64,000 nt of DNA from Evansella sp. LMS18 (GCF_024362785.1 NZ_CP093301.1:1364001-1428000); one strand, 5' to 3'; shown: positions 43,619-53,014, counted from the stretch's first letter. The notes: generated by a model from the sequence alone, not told the origin. Made by a program: numbers and translations.

Positions 43619-43765
43619 TTAATCTTCCTGCTGTCCAGGGAGATTTAACTTTCCCCCAAGCCTTTCTTTTATAAATTTAACCATGTCATTGGCGCATGCG
43701 CCTGGGTCCTCTTCTCCCCGCCGTTTTACATCATTCATCAGTCTTATCAGCTCATCCAGCCCCAA
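43619..43765 (-). CDS. small hypothetical protein (48 aa)
   Basis: A TTG-started frame at 43765 with AAGGAGG 7 bases upstream encodes 48 residues, beginning MGLDELIRLMNDVKRRGEED, followed by a single Cys in GACANDMVKF and ending PGQQED. It is amphipathic and charged, and its ribosome binding site is good. Lies upstream of glycerate kinase on the same strand (99 bp). Not recognised. Confidence 0.5.
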   Translation of the reverse strand: MGLDELIRLMNDVKRRGEEDPGACANDMVKFIKERLGGKLNLPGQQED

Positions 43766-43908
43766 CTACGCTCCTCCTTAAAGAAAACATGGCAAGCCAA
43801 GCTATACAAGGCGAAGGGTTGCCTTAGTTGCACTTATAACTATATCCCTAAAAATTTTATCTGCCCGAGACTGCTCCGCTGCCAAAATTTTATCCTTTTC
43901 TATAGTGT

Positions 43909-43944
43909 AAAAAAACAAGCAAATGATCACCTGACCATCTGCTT
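43909..43944 (-). terminator. terminator downstream of ugd
   Basis: On the minus strand AAGCAGATGGTCA pairs with TGATCATTTGCTT (two G-U pairs) around GG, followed by GTTTTTTTAC. Confidence 0.78.
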
Positions 43945-43997
43945 AGTTAATTAATATAGTATAATACGGAAGCGATTTTTGGTAAGGGCTCATCCCC

Positions 43998-44068
43998 TAT
44001 AAAGTGAACCTTTAATCAGTGGGTGTATTTATCCCCCACTGATTGTTAATTGAACCAATCGGGATAAA
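43998..44068 (-). repeat. dispersed ~70-bp hairpin element, copy 1
   Basis: Contains the inverted repeat AATCAGTGGG / CCCACTGATT (44014-44044) flanked by TATAAAGTGAACC on one side and TTGAACCAATCGGGATAAA on the other. Almost the same sequence occurs at 53187-53254 in the opposite orientation. This copy lies 10 bp beyond the ugd stop codon. Confidence 0.85.
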
Positions 44069-44078
44069 AAAGCGAAAT

Positions 44079-45245
44079 TTAATCCCGCTGGTACAGATCT
44101 CTTGTGTACACTTTTTCTTTTACGTCTTCAAGTTCGCCCGACATACGGTTGCTTACGATAACATCGGCTGTTTTTTTGAACTCTTCGAAATCATTCACGA
44201 CACGGAAGCCTTCAAAGTTCTCTGTGTCTAATACCGGCTCATAGATAACAACTTCCACGCCTTCACCTCGGAGACGCTTCATAATTCCCTGTACAGCAGA
44301 CGCCCGGAAGTTATCAGAGTCCGTTTTCATTGTCAGTCTGTAAATCCCCACTGTTTGAGGCTTTCTCTTCATAATCTGGGAAGCAATAAAATCCTTCCTT
44401 GTAGAGTTGGCATCAACAATGGCGCCGATGATTTCATGAGGAACGTCAGCATAATTGGCTCTAAGCTGCTTTGTATCCTTCGGCAGGCAGTAACCGCCGT
44501 AACCAAACGAAGGATTATTGTAATGGTCGCCGATACGTGGATCGAGACCAACTCCCTCAATGATCTGTTTCGTATTCAATCCTTTAATTTCCGCATACGT
44601 ATCAAGTTCGTTAAAGTACGCAACTCTGAGAGCAAGATACGTGTTGGAAAACAACTTTACCGCTTCTGCTTCGGTAGATTCCGTAAATAAAACAGGGATA
44701 TCTTCTTTTACAGCCCCTTCAGCAAGAAGATCCGCAAACTTCTTCGCACGCTCAGACTGTTCACCAACAATAATTCTGGATGGGTAAAGGTTATCGTAGA
44801 GCGCCTTTCCTTCCCGGAGAAACTCCGGGGAAAAGATAATATTATCTGTCCCGTATTTTTCCTTAATTTCTTTTGTGTAGCCTACAGGAATCGTGGATTT
44901 AATGACCATGACCGCGTCCGGGTTTACTTTCATCACACTTTCAATCACGCTTTCCACAGACTTCGTATTAAAGTAATTCTGCACCGGATCGTAATCTGTT
45001 GGTGTGGCAATAATCACAAACTCCGCATCCTTGAACGCTTTCTTTTTATCAGTAGTAGCTGAAAGGTTCAGCTCTTTATTTTTCAGGAAATCTTCAATCT
45101 CGTTATCTGCAATCGGAGATTCTTTACTGTTGATCTTGTCTACCTTTTCCTGGACAATATCAAGCGCCACCACTTCATTGTGCTGGGCAAGCAACACTGC
45201 ATTCGACAATCCCACATACCCCGTGCCTGCAACTGCTATCTTCAT
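44079..45245 (-). CDS. ugd: UDP-glucose 6-dehydrogenase
   Basis: A 388-residue NAD-dependent dehydrogenase making UDP-glucuronate for capsule or teichuronic-type polymers. It is of the short E. coli Ugd type: [63 protein letters not shown] and the catalytic Cys motif [14 protein letters not shown]. The ATG at 45245 aligns with the E. coli start; a GTG nine bases upstream overlaps the ribosome binding site. No polysaccharide genes adjoin it, so it looks like an isolated or transferred gene. Confidence 0.93.
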   Translation of the reverse strand: MKIAVAGTGYVGLSNAVLLAQHNEVVALDIVQEKVDKINSKESPIADNEIEDFLKNKELNLSATTDKKKAFKDAEFVIIATPTDYDPVQNYFNTKSVESVIESVMKVNPDAVMVIKSTIPVGYTKEIKEKYGTDNIIFSPEFLREGKALYDNLYPSRIIVGEQSERAKKFADLLAEGAVKEDIPVLFTESTEAEAVKLFSNTYLALRVAYFNELDTYAEIKGLNTKQIIEGVGLDPRIGDHYNNPSFGYGGYCLPKDTKQLRANYADVPHEIIGAIVDANSTRKDFIASQIMKRKPQTVGIYRLTMKTDSDNFRASAVQGIMKRLRGEGVEVVIYEPVLDTENFEGFRVVNDFEEFKKTADVIVSNRMSGELEDVKEKVYTRDLYQRD

Positions 45246-45515
45246 ACTTAACACATCTCCATTACTTTTAAAATTAATCCCTCAAATTAACTCTTAAATT
45301 ATAACATATTTCAACAAAAGCAAACTCGAAACATCATCCTTTTGAATTTACTTACAGAATATACTATGCACATTCCAGGGGACTGGCACCAGGTTATAAG
45401 ATTAAGCTGGCAGGAAGAAGAGACAGTTAACGCCTGTGCGACGCTACATTCATATTTTAGGCCACAAATTTTGCGAAGCCTTATTTATACGATACATCCC
45501 GGAACGCAGCTGCAG
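45246..45515. other. intergenic gap between ugd and the 5'-nucleotidase gene
   Basis: The first 60 bp should carry the ugd promoter (AT-rich). The rest shows no reading frame with a ribosome binding site and no repeat. Confidence 0.4.
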
Positions 45516-45548
45516 TAAAAGAGGAGCCGGCTTTCTGCCGGCCCCTCT
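45516..45548 (-). terminator. terminator of the 5'-nucleotidase gene
   Basis: GAGGAGCCGGC and GCCGGCCCCTC arms (one mismatch) around TTTCT, followed by TTTTACT on the minus strand, 8 bp after the stop. Confidence 0.82.
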
Positions 45549-45555
45549 CCTATCA

Positions 45556-47628
45556 TTATCTGTTACTGTTACCCTTCCCTCTGTTGTTTCCGCTTCCAGG
45601 GTCAGGATTGCCGTTGCCTCGGTTAATATGCTTCGCTGGCGGGAAATCTTTATCCGGACTGTCGATCAGCCCCGCTTTATATAAAGCAACAAGTGCATTC
45701 TTCCCTTTCAGCGACGGATCGAAATCCACAAAATCCATCTCTTCTGTATGGTATTCGTACACACCCCAGCCATTAGCATCAATTTCTGCGAAAGAGATCC
45801 TTTCTACTCCGGCACGGTTAATATAGTCCGCCCCTTCAGGAGAGCTTTGGAAAAGAATACGCCCTTCTGCTTCAAATGGGACAATAGACCAATTGTTTGT
45901 CACTTCTACTTCTATCGTGCCTTGTTCACGAATGTAATCAATCAGCACTTCACGGTTTTCTTCCGTACCTGAATATACTATTTCCGCGCTTTCAGCGTCT
46001 GCGATGTGGCCGCCTCCGCCGCTTGCACGGTAGTTGTTCGTCACAACGAGGTATTCCGCATCATCTTCTACAGGCTCACCATTATATGTGAGGCTGACGA
46101 TACGTTCCCCTTCAGGACGGGTAACATCAATTAAATACTCTGCGCCTTCAATGGTGTCAAAGTTGTACCCGCGGAAATCCATGTCGGTTAAATACTGGTC
46201 TTCTTCAGCCTCCGGGTCAATCTGGAAAAACGCCCGTGCAGACTCTTCCAGCCAGCCGCGAAGATCATTTCCGTCAACCTTCACGACATGAATTGTATTT
46301 GGGTAAATGTAGAGATCTGCCACATCCTTTATCGCAATGTCTCCGCGAACATCAGTAAAGTAACCTGGCCCGCCGCGTCCGGCACGGAATGGTGCGGCAG
46401 CTGACAATAAAGGCATACCTTCGTATTCTGTTCCTTCAAAACGGCTTTCTGCAAAATCAAGCTGGGCATCATTGACAAGCTGAACTACTTCGTTATCCAT
46501 CACACGGGAGAAGAATGTATTCAGCTCATTCACTGTCTCGCCGACAGGGCTGTTCACATATTCAACTGTTTCCAGATGGCGTTCCATTATGATCTGTTCC
46601 ACAGCCTCATGAGAATCATAGTCTGCTGTTTCAATAGCATTGGCGAATCCGTCAACAACCGACCATTCTCCATCGTCAAACTCAAGCTCAAGTTCTATCA
46701 GCCCAAGGTGGCTTCCCCATGCTCCAGGCATAACTGTCGGAGTGCCGTTTAAAGTTCCTTTTTCAACATCAGCACCTTCCATATCCCCGTAACGGTGTGT
46801 ATCGTTAGGGAAAGTGTAATGCTGGTGCCCGGTGATTAAAGCATCGACTCCATCAAGCTGGCTAAGCTGGTATGAAGCATTTTCACTGGCATTTTCTGAA
46901 AGGTCAAAACCGGAATGTGCAGCAACAACAATAACATCCGCACCTTCTGCCTTCATCTGCGGAATAAGCTCTTCCGCTGTTTCAACAATCTCGTTTACAT
47001 AAACATTGCCCTCAAGATGAACCCTGTCCCAGATCATGATCTGAGGCGGCACAAAACCAAGAACACCTACTGTCAGTTCTTCCCCATCAATCTCCTGATC
47101 TATCAAAACATAAGGATCATAACGGTGTTCATCTGTTCCCTCGTTATAAATATTTCCGCCGAGCCATGTGAATTCAGACTGATCTACAAACCGGTCCAGC
47201 AAATCAAGGCCGAAATTGAACTCATGGTTCCCCAATGCCGCGGCATCGTATTCCATAAAATTCATTACATCGATAATAGTGCTCCCGCCGTCTTCCCTCG
47301 GGTTTACTGTGGCTTCAATATCCCCCAGAATGCTGCCCTGAATAATATCCCCGTTATCAATTAACAGGCTATGATCATATTGTTCACGAATTTCTTCTAC
47401 TACGCTGTAAACCTTTGATAATCCAATTGTTTCATCCTCCAAATCTTCCATATAATCATATGGCATGATGTGAGCGTGAATATCGGTAGTTCCCATGATT
47501 GCCAGTTTATGAGTTTCGCTGTTTTCTGCGTTCTCTGCGGCAGCCCCAGGTAAAAACATAGAAAACACGACTAGAACAGACAACATACTAATCAGTACGC
47601 GTCGGGCGTTATCTTTAAAGTTTTCCAT
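45556..47628 (-). CDS. secreted 5'-nucleotidase / 2',3'-cyclic phosphodiesterase
   Basis: A 690-residue exported metallophosphoesterase that frees phosphate and nucleosides from extracellular nucleotides. A signal peptide covers about 1-31 (cleavage after AAA). The catalytic domain shows GTTDIHAHIMPYDY, NGDIIQGS, LGNHEFNFGLD and GHQHYTF; the C-terminal 5_nucleotid_C domain has AAPFRAGRGGPG and YRASGGGGH. It is acidic, as expected for a salt-exposed enzyme, and ends in a Gly/Asn/Arg tail without an LPXTG anchor, so it is probably released. Confidence 0.9.
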   Translation of the reverse strand: MENFKDNARRVLISMLSVLVVFSMFLPGAAAENAENSETHKLAIMGTTDIHAHIMPYDYMEDLEDETIGLSKVYSVVEEIREQYDHSLLIDNGDIIQGSILGDIEATVNPREDGGSTIIDVMNFMEYDAAALGNHEFNFGLDLLDRFVDQSEFTWLGGNIYNEGTDEHRYDPYVLIDQEIDGEELTVGVLGFVPPQIMIWDRVHLEGNVYVNEIVETAEELIPQMKAEGADVIVVAAHSGFDLSENASENASYQLSQLDGVDALITGHQHYTFPNDTHRYGDMEGADVEKGTLNGTPTVMPGAWGSHLGLIELELEFDDGEWSVVDGFANAIETADYDSHEAVEQIIMERHLETVEYVNSPVGETVNELNTFFSRVMDNEVVQLVNDAQLDFAESRFEGTEYEGMPLLSAAAPFRAGRGGPGYFTDVRGDIAIKDVADLYIYPNTIHVVKVDGNDLRGWLEESARAFFQIDPEAEEDQYLTDMDFRGYNFDTIEGAEYLIDVTRPEGERIVSLTYNGEPVEDDAEYLVVTNNYRASGGGGHIADAESAEIVYSGTEENREVLIDYIREQGTIEVEVTNNWSIVPFEAEGRILFQSSPEGADYINRAGVERISFAEIDANGWGVYEYHTEEMDFVDFDPSLKGKNALVALYKAGLIDSPDKDFPPAKHINRGNGNPDPGSGNNRGKGNSNR

Positions 47629-47780
47629 AAAGTATTCCTCCCTAGAATTTTTGTCTCCTCTACTTTATGTAAATAAATATGTTGGACAAAAAGTAAGAGC
47701 TCAGACATGATGGCGTTTTCATTGAACAGGTTACCATAGTATACAGTTAAAAAATACAGGGAAAAAGGAGTATTCCTGCA

Positions 47781-47891
47781 ATGTGTAAAAGGGCTATAAA
47801 ATTACAATATTTTTACTCCGGGGCAGTTTATTGTGGACTGTCTGAAGCTCAGACCCGTGAAGAGCAATGCCGATCAATCGATGTTTTGTAA
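47781..47891 (+). CDS. possible 36-aa peptide
   Basis: An ATG with AAGGAG 10 bases upstream opens a 36-codon frame (MCKRAIKLQYFYSG at the start, ending CRSIDVL). Three cysteines, no recognised domain. The rest of the 360-bp gap is otherwise featureless apart from the terminator at 47941. Could be chance. Confidence 0.2.
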   Translation: MCKRAIKLQYFYSGAVYCGLSEAQTREEQCRSIDVL

Positions 47892-47940
47892 GGCTCCTGG
47901 GTCTTTGAGGCGGGAGTTTTACGACGGTTATCTCGGGATA

Positions 47941-47976
47941 AAAATTGGTCCCTTGCCTGAAACAGGAAAGGGACCA
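47941..47976 (-). terminator. terminator of the xylanase gene
   Basis: TGGTCCCTT-CCTG and CAGG-AAGGGACCA arms with one mismatch, loop AAA, then ATTTTTATC on the minus strand. Confidence 0.85.
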
Positions 47977-47993
47977 GTCACTCTTCATCGGTT

Positions 47994-49160
47994 TTATTGT
48001 TTTTGCGCAGCTTCAACAAGTGCCCAGTAAGCAGGCTTCACATTGAAATTCACATCGAATACGAATGGTGCGTCTTTACCAGGGCCACCTGGAGAATCCA
48101 CGAGGCTGTCATCGAGCCATGTGTGGTCGTCAGCGATCCCCCAGAAGGTGACGTTGCTGATATCCTCATCTTTTTCAACGAAAAGCTCAAACAGGTCTCG
48201 GTATCTGTCAGCCTGCAGGTTCAGAACTTCCTGTGGGATTTCCTCATAGGACTTATATTCGCCGCTTGGAGGCCATGGATAAACACTCATATCAAGCTCT
48301 GTCACCTGGTTATCCAGCCCCAGGTCAGTGAACATGTCGAATGTTTCACTAATTTCATCGATTTCCGGCCAGCTCACGTTAATATGTGTCTGATGTCCAA
48401 CACCGTCAATCGGCACTCCCTTATCCAGCATGTCAGTTACAAGGTCATAAAGGTACTCTCTCTTCGGGGATTCGTTTGTATTATAGTCGTTAATATAAAG
48501 CATAGCGTCCTTGCCGGCAAATCTTCTCGCCGTCACGAAAGCAGTTTCAATATAATCCGTACCGGTAATCTGGTACCATTTTGACTCACGCAGCCCTTCA
48601 TCATTCGAAGCCCATGGATCGATTACTTCGTTCACTACATCCCATGCATCTACATCATCTCTGTAACGTTTTACTACTTCCTTAATATGCTTTTCAAGAC
48701 GCTTTAAAACTATTCTTTTATTCTTTTCCCGTTTCTTCGGATTTGTTTCATCTACCATTTCATTTCCATCTTTATCAAGGAAGAACCAGTCAGGTACCTG
48801 GTTGTGCCAAAGCAATGTATGGAAACGAAGCTCCATGTCGTTTTCCTTTGCGAATTCTACAATTCTGTCTGCATCATCCCAGTAGAAAACTCCCTCTTCC
48901 GGCTGAATATACAGAGGCTTCATGACGTTTTCCGCAACGATGCTGTTATAGTGCTTCTTAAGCATTTCTCCGTGAGTACCTTCCAATTGATAAAGCTCAA
49001 CGGCTGCTCCGATAGAAAATGAATCTTCATAAAGATCCTTTATAGGAGTTACATCCAGCCCGCTTATCGTTTCCTGAGCGGATATACTTGTCATTCCGGC
49101 TGGCAAAAGCATTGTAAGAGCTAAACCTGCAGCAGCATACTTCCTGGCATTTTTAATCAT
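47994..49160 (-). CDS. secreted endo-1,4-beta-xylanase, GH10
   Basis: A 388-residue exported xylanase. A signal peptide spans about 1-28 (ends SAQ). The GH10 barrel shows the acid/base Glu178 in DAWDVVNEVIDP, the nucleophile Glu288 in QVTELDMSVYPW, and RFHTLLWHNQVPDWF. It matches the alkali-active single-domain xylanases of alkaliphilic Bacillus, with no binding module. A XylR-like palindrome lies 300 bp upstream. Monocistronic with a strong terminator. Confidence 0.93.
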   Translation of the reverse strand: MIKNARKYAAAGLALTMLLPAGMTSISAQETISGLDVTPIKDLYEDSFSIGAAVELYQLEGTHGEMLKKHYNSIVAENVMKPLYIQPEEGVFYWDDADRIVEFAKENDMELRFHTLLWHNQVPDWFFLDKDGNEMVDETNPKKREKNKRIVLKRLEKHIKEVVKRYRDDVDAWDVVNEVIDPWASNDEGLRESKWYQITGTDYIETAFVTARRFAGKDAMLYINDYNTNESPKREYLYDLVTDMLDKGVPIDGVGHQTHINVSWPEIDEISETFDMFTDLGLDNQVTELDMSVYPWPPSGEYKSYEEIPQEVLNLQADRYRDLFELFVEKDEDISNVTFWGIADDHTWLDDSLVDSPGGPGKDAPFVFDVNFNVKPAYWALVEAAQKQ

Positions 49161-49679
49161 AGTCAGTTCTCCTTTTATAGAAATGTATAATTAATTCAAT
49201 TCCGGCTTTGTTAATAGAATCGGTGTTACTTTACTGAAAAGCGTCCCTCTGATTTCAATAAATTTGTCGTCTCCCGTTAAAATCAGCTGATAAAATAACA
49301 CATTCTGTTGATTCAATAAAAGAATACTTATCATCCCCCTTGTTAATTATGAATGTCCAGTGCAACGTAAAAAGTTTAAGAAAGGGCTTTCATAAAATAT
49401 GAAAAGCTCGTCTTCTCTTTTTACAAACGCATCTTTCAAACTGATTATAGACGGCTGAAGTTAGTTTATCTAGTGAACTAACAAAGTTTTCTGAATACTA
49501 TGGATTATGCCTATCTTACTGAGTTAAAATCCACTACCATTGGAATAAAAGGATTTTTAAAAATAAGGAAATGTTCCTAAACGACAGTTTAAGGCGGTAA
49601 TACAGTACTGCGAATTATTTTGGAAAGCACTCTGGAATATGGTTAACTTAGCCTGAACGGATGGATATCGTCTGGGAAA
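49161..49679. other. long gap upstream of the xylanase gene
   Basis: About 520 bp, AT-rich. It holds the XylR-like palindrome at 49460 and a weak cre-like TGAAAGCCCTTTCT near 49380-49394 on the minus strand. No gene is supported. Confidence 0.4.
49460..49482. promoter_or_regulatory. XylR-like operator
   Basis: GTTAGTT and AACTAAC are perfect outer arms of a 23-bp dyad, resembling the Bacillus xyl operator (TTAGTTTG...CAAACTAA) though shorter inside. Placement upstream of a xylanase supports the call. Confidence 0.4.
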
Positions 49680-50058
49680 GGGCATGCTGGGCACTCCCGC
49701 ATGCCCGAACTGCCTAAAATTCACCGCGAAAGGGAACGCTGGAATCTCCCGCATGCCCGAACTTCTGAAAAATCACCTCGAAAGGGAACGCTGGAACCTC
49801 CAGCATGCCCGAACTACCAAAAAATCACCTCGAAAGGGAACGTTGGAACCTCCAGCATGCCCGAATTGCCAAAAAATCACCTCGAAAGGGAACGCTGGAA
49901 TCTCCCGCATGCCCGAACTTCTGAAAAATCACCTCGAAAGGGAACGCTGGAACCTCCCGCATGCCCGAACTGCCTAAAATTCACCGCGAAAGGGAACGCT
50001 AGAACCTCCCGCATGCCCGAACTGCCAAAAAATCATCGAGAAAGGGAACGCTGGCGCC
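49680..50058. repeat. tandem array, 52-bp unit
   Basis: Seven units starting at 49680, 49732, 49784, 49836, 49888, 49940 and 49992 and a partial one at 50044, at exactly 52-bp steps. Units begin GGGAACGCTGGAACCTCC, contain GCATGCCCGAACTGCC and end in ATCACCTCGAAA. Two slightly different unit types recur, as from duplication of blocks. 52 is not a multiple of 3, so open frames through it are by-products. The last partial unit forms a GGGAACG/CGTTCCC hairpin to 50075. Confidence 0.92.
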
Positions 50059-50215
50059 ACAAGCGCTCCGTTCCCCTCTCTAAAAAACTAAATAAACAGC
50101 CTGACCCAGGTTTTCGCCCCGGATCAGACTGCTATTTAAATTACAAAGCTTTTCTTTTACTTATTCCTAGCCTCTGGAATTCCTAACTTAAGTGTGGAAG
50201 CTCCTGGATTCACTT

Positions 50216-50359
50216 TTAATATGGCCTTACGATTACTGCCCCGATTATTACGAGCAGAACAAACACTACCACAACAAAAGCAAAGCCCGCTCCGGCCCCT
50301 GCCGCAGGTGCTCCTTCTGCTGGCGGGCAAACTTCCGGTCCTTTACCTGGATGAGACAT
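50216..50359 (-). CDS. yjcZ: YjcZ-family sporulation membrane peptide
   Basis: A 47-residue peptide: a Pro/Ala/Gly-rich N-terminus with GAGAGFAF and a single C-terminal transmembrane helix (FVVVVFVLLVIIGAVIV), the signature of the tiny YjcZ-type proteins found across spore-forming Bacillaceae. ATG at 50359 with AAAAGGAGCTG upstream. The main sign that the host forms endospores. It carries one Cys before the helix, unlike most relatives. Role in the spore membrane is unknown. Confidence 0.82.
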   Translation of the reverse strand: MSHPGKGPEVCPPAEGAPAAGAGAGFAFVVVVFVLLVIIGAVIVRPY

Positions 50360-50494
50360 GATTTCAGCTCCTTTTAATATGGCTTCAACCATAGCATATG
50401 TAACTGCATGCCCATCGGTTGGACGTTTATAACGCTTCTTCCTAATCGGGCTTTCACCCAGGAAGCCAGCACCTCCATGGAACCTGCCGCTCCA

Positions 50495-51232
50495 TCATCC
50501 AAACAGCATAAGGTTGATCGCAGCAAGTGCCACTACTGCTCCTGCAAACTTTCTTATATTTTTCTGTGAAAGCTTCGCAAATAATAGTACGCCAAGCCGG
50601 GAACCAAGGAGAACACTAACAATTCCGATTAAAAAGTATCCGAGAAACTCTGTTGTGAAGTCTCCACTCACCCCGTGGAGCACCACTGTCACCACCGCAG
50701 TTACAACAAAAGTGATCTGCAGGTTTGCGCTGTATGTATATTTATTATTATGGAACAGCATCAGAAAATAAAAAACGAAAAACGGCCCGCCGACCGCGAA
50801 AACTCCTCCAACAAAACCGCCGCTGAAACCGAGAATTGCTGGAAGCCACGTATGGTTAACTTCCTTGCCAGGTTCAGGGCCTATATCCGCAAATAAATAA
50901 ATGACGACGCCGATCAGAAAAACAGCTAAGATTACCTTTAATATATCCATCTCCCCAAAATTATGGAGTACGAGAAACCCGCCGAACCGGCCAAGGACCG
51001 CCGCGGTTAAAATAACTCCAAGGGAAGGCCAGTGAATATGCTTAAACAGCTGTATTGCGATGCTGACCGCCAGTACGAGCGCCAATGACACGACGAGCAG
51101 CGTGCTCTCTTTGACCGTAAAAATTAGAGGCAGAAAGCTCATGGCTATAAGGCCGAAGCCAAAACCGCTGACCCCCTGGACAAAGCTTCCGAAAAACAAT
51201 ATTAAAAAAATAATTGCTAATTCCAATACCAT
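50495..51232 (-). CDS. TauE/SafE-family sulfite/anion exporter
   Basis: A 245-residue membrane protein with about eight hydrophobic segments and the two internally repeated TauE motifs: GSFVQGVSGFGFGLIAMSFLPLI and GFSGGFVGGVFAVGGPFFV. The family exports sulfite, sulfoacetate or similar anions. It follows the sigma-54 activator gene by 25 bp and is probably cotranscribed with it, so its link may be to the activator's pathway rather than to sulfur. Confidence 0.85.
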   Translation of the reverse strand: MVLELAIIFLILFFGSFVQGVSGFGFGLIAMSFLPLIFTVKESTLLVVSLALVLAVSIAIQLFKHIHWPSLGVILTAAVLGRFGGFLVLHNFGEMDILKVILAVFLIGVVIYLFADIGPEPGKEVNHTWLPAILGFSGGFVGGVFAVGGPFFVFYFLMLFHNNKYTYSANLQITFVVTAVVTVVLHGVSGDFTTEFLGYFLIGIVSVLLGSRLGVLLFAKLSQKNIRKFAGAVVALAAINLMLFG

Positions 51233-51257
51233 GCAAAGCGAACCTTTCGTTGTTAAA

Positions 51258-52652
51258 TTACTGCTGATGAAGTTTTATGCCGTATTTCTTTATCCTTCTC
51301 ATAACGCCCGATTGGGACATGCCGAGCGCATCAGCAGCTTTCCTTGTCGTTTTATGCTTCCGGTATATTTCACTGATGATACTCTTTTCAATTCTCTCCA
51401 TCGCTTCATTTAAACTTTCCTCTTCTTTTAAAATGTAGCTTGCAGCGTCAGAACTGACGGACTGTATTTTCTCAGGGAGGTCTTCAGGTGCAATCTTACT
51501 GTTCCTGGACGTTACAACAAGGCGTTCCACAAGGTTTTCCAGCTCCCTTATATTCCCCGACCATTCATAGTTTTGCAGAATATCGATGACCTGGCTGGAA
51601 AAATACTTCTTCTCCCCATGGAGATGGTTAAAGTATTTTAAATTCGACTGGAGAAGCGGAAAAATATCTTCCGGCCGTTCTCTTAATGAAGGAACATAAA
51701 CAGGAACGATATTTAGCCGGTAATACAGGTCCTCCCGGAAGCTCCCTTTCTCCATCATTTCATATAGATCTTTATTTGTCGCTGCGATAATTCGTATATC
51801 TGCTTCCTGCGTTGACGTTTCTCCTACGGGAAGGTAAGTTTTATTCTGCAGAAGCTGCAGGAGCTTCGGCTGCAGATGAAGGGGAATTTCACTTATCTCA
51901 TCAAGAAATAATGTGCCCCCTTCCGCCATTTTTACAAGTCCCGCTTTACCGGAAGTGTTAGCGCCAGTGAAAGCCCCTTTTTTGTACCCGAATAATTCTG
52001 ATTCAAAAAGAGATTCCGGGATAGCCCCGCAATTAATATGTACAAAGGATTTGTTATGCCGGTCACTTAACTCATGGATCTGCTCCGCCACGGCATTTTT
52101 CCCCACCCCGGTCTCACCGGTGATCAAAATAGTGGTGTTCACCCCGGCGGCCTTTTCCACCAGGTCGTTTAGCTGCCTGAAATTCTTACCGCTTCCAATG
52201 AATTTTTGTTTTGGGGGCAGCGGACGATCTTTCATCTGTTTAATCTCCCGGCTGTAATTCCGGATAAGCCTCTCCGTCTCTTCAAGCTTGTCTGAAGTGG
52301 CAACCGCATTAGTGATATCCCGGGAATGAACGACTACCAGGTCCTCCTCTTCCAGACGTAGCAAATGCCCTGTAACGATATATTTCCGTTCCCCGTATGA
52401 AGACTGAAGGGTCGTTATCGTGTTTCTCGATTCCAGCACAAGCCTTGTGACAGAAGGATTCATTATATTTTCCGCTTCCAGCTCCGCCACATTCTTCCCA
52501 ATCAGCTGGTTTTTCGGCGTATTTAAAATTTTCTCACTCGCATCATTAACCCATAAAGTCTTTCCGGTGCCGTCTGAAAAAAATAAGCCGTCACTTATCA
52601 CATTGAGCACTTCTTTAAATTCCGTGTGACTGAATAAATCTGCCGCCTTCAC
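51258..52652 (-). CDS. sigma-54-dependent PAS-domain activator
   Basis: A 464-residue enhancer-binding protein: PAS domain in about the first 115 residues (ISDGLFFSDGTGKTLWVNDA), short linker, AAA+ domain with Walker A TGETGVGKN, GAFTGA loop, FLDEISEIPL, and a C-terminal helix-turn-helix (KAADALGMSQSGVMRRIKKY). The GTG at 52652 is preferred because the one at 52661 overlaps AGAGG. It is divergent from the symporter/peptidase operon, which has a sigma-54 promoter, so it is most likely its activator. Confidence 0.9.
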   Translation of the reverse strand: MKAADLFSHTEFKEVLNVISDGLFFSDGTGKTLWVNDASEKILNTPKNQLIGKNVAELEAENIMNPSVTRLVLESRNTITTLQSSYGERKYIVTGHLLRLEEEDLVVVHSRDITNAVATSDKLEETERLIRNYSREIKQMKDRPLPPKQKFIGSGKNFRQLNDLVEKAAGVNTTILITGETGVGKNAVAEQIHELSDRHNKSFVHINCGAIPESLFESELFGYKKGAFTGANTSGKAGLVKMAEGGTLFLDEISEIPLHLQPKLLQLLQNKTYLPVGETSTQEADIRIIAATNKDLYEMMEKGSFREDLYYRLNIVPVYVPSLRERPEDIFPLLQSNLKYFNHLHGEKKYFSSQVIDILQNYEWSGNIRELENLVERLVVTSRNSKIAPEDLPEKIQSVSSDAASYILKEEESLNEAMERIEKSIISEIYRKHKTTRKAADALGMSQSGVMRRIKKYGIKLHQQ

Positions 52653-52697
52653 TTGTATCACCTCTTTTTATGGGAGTTTTTGATTTCACAAACTGCG

Positions 52698-52899
52698 TTT
52701 CGAGAATAGAGGGCCTGGTTTCGAGAATTAGACTCTGGTTCGAGAATTGGCCACCTGATTTCGAGAATGGACCTCCTCATATCGAGAATAAGCCGGTCAA
52801 TTTCGCGAATTCGAACCGCCGTTTCGCGAATAGACTAACAGGTTGCGCAAATAGACAGCCTCATTTCGCATACAGACCACTTGATTTAGCACACAGACC
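52698..52899. repeat. degenerate tandem array, 21-bp period (TTTCGAGAAT core)
   Basis: Ten units with cores at 52701, 52722, 52741, 52762, 52783, 52804, 52825, 52846, 52867 and 52888; all steps are 21 bp but one (19). Cores drift steadily from TTTCGAGAAT through TTTCGCGAAT to TTTCGCATAC along the array. It lies directly upstream of the activator gene and 240 bp before the divergent sigma-54 promoter. Confidence 0.85.
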
Positions 52900-52999
52900 C
52901 CAATTTTTATCCTTATGCAGCACTTTTTTCATGATTTTTTCTCGAAAAAACGTTTTCATTGATAAATCAATTTAAAATAATCAGAAAAATGAATTGATA

Positions 53000-53014
53000 T
53001 CGGTTCGCAACCGA
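53000..53014. promoter_or_regulatory. candidate activator site for the symporter operon
   Basis: TCGGTT-CGC-AACCGA is a perfect 6-3-6 dyad about 130 bp upstream of the sigma-54 promoter, the usual distance for an enhancer site. Confidence 0.5.

Noticed and set aside
50044-50075. Intrinsic terminator at the end of the 52-bp array
   Set aside because: The GGGAACG/CGTTCCC hairpin lacks a T run on either strand.
49684-50186. Open frames through the 52-bp repeats
   Set aside because: A 52-bp unit shifts frame at each copy, so any frame stays open by chance of the unit lacking stops; no ribosome binding site or known domain.
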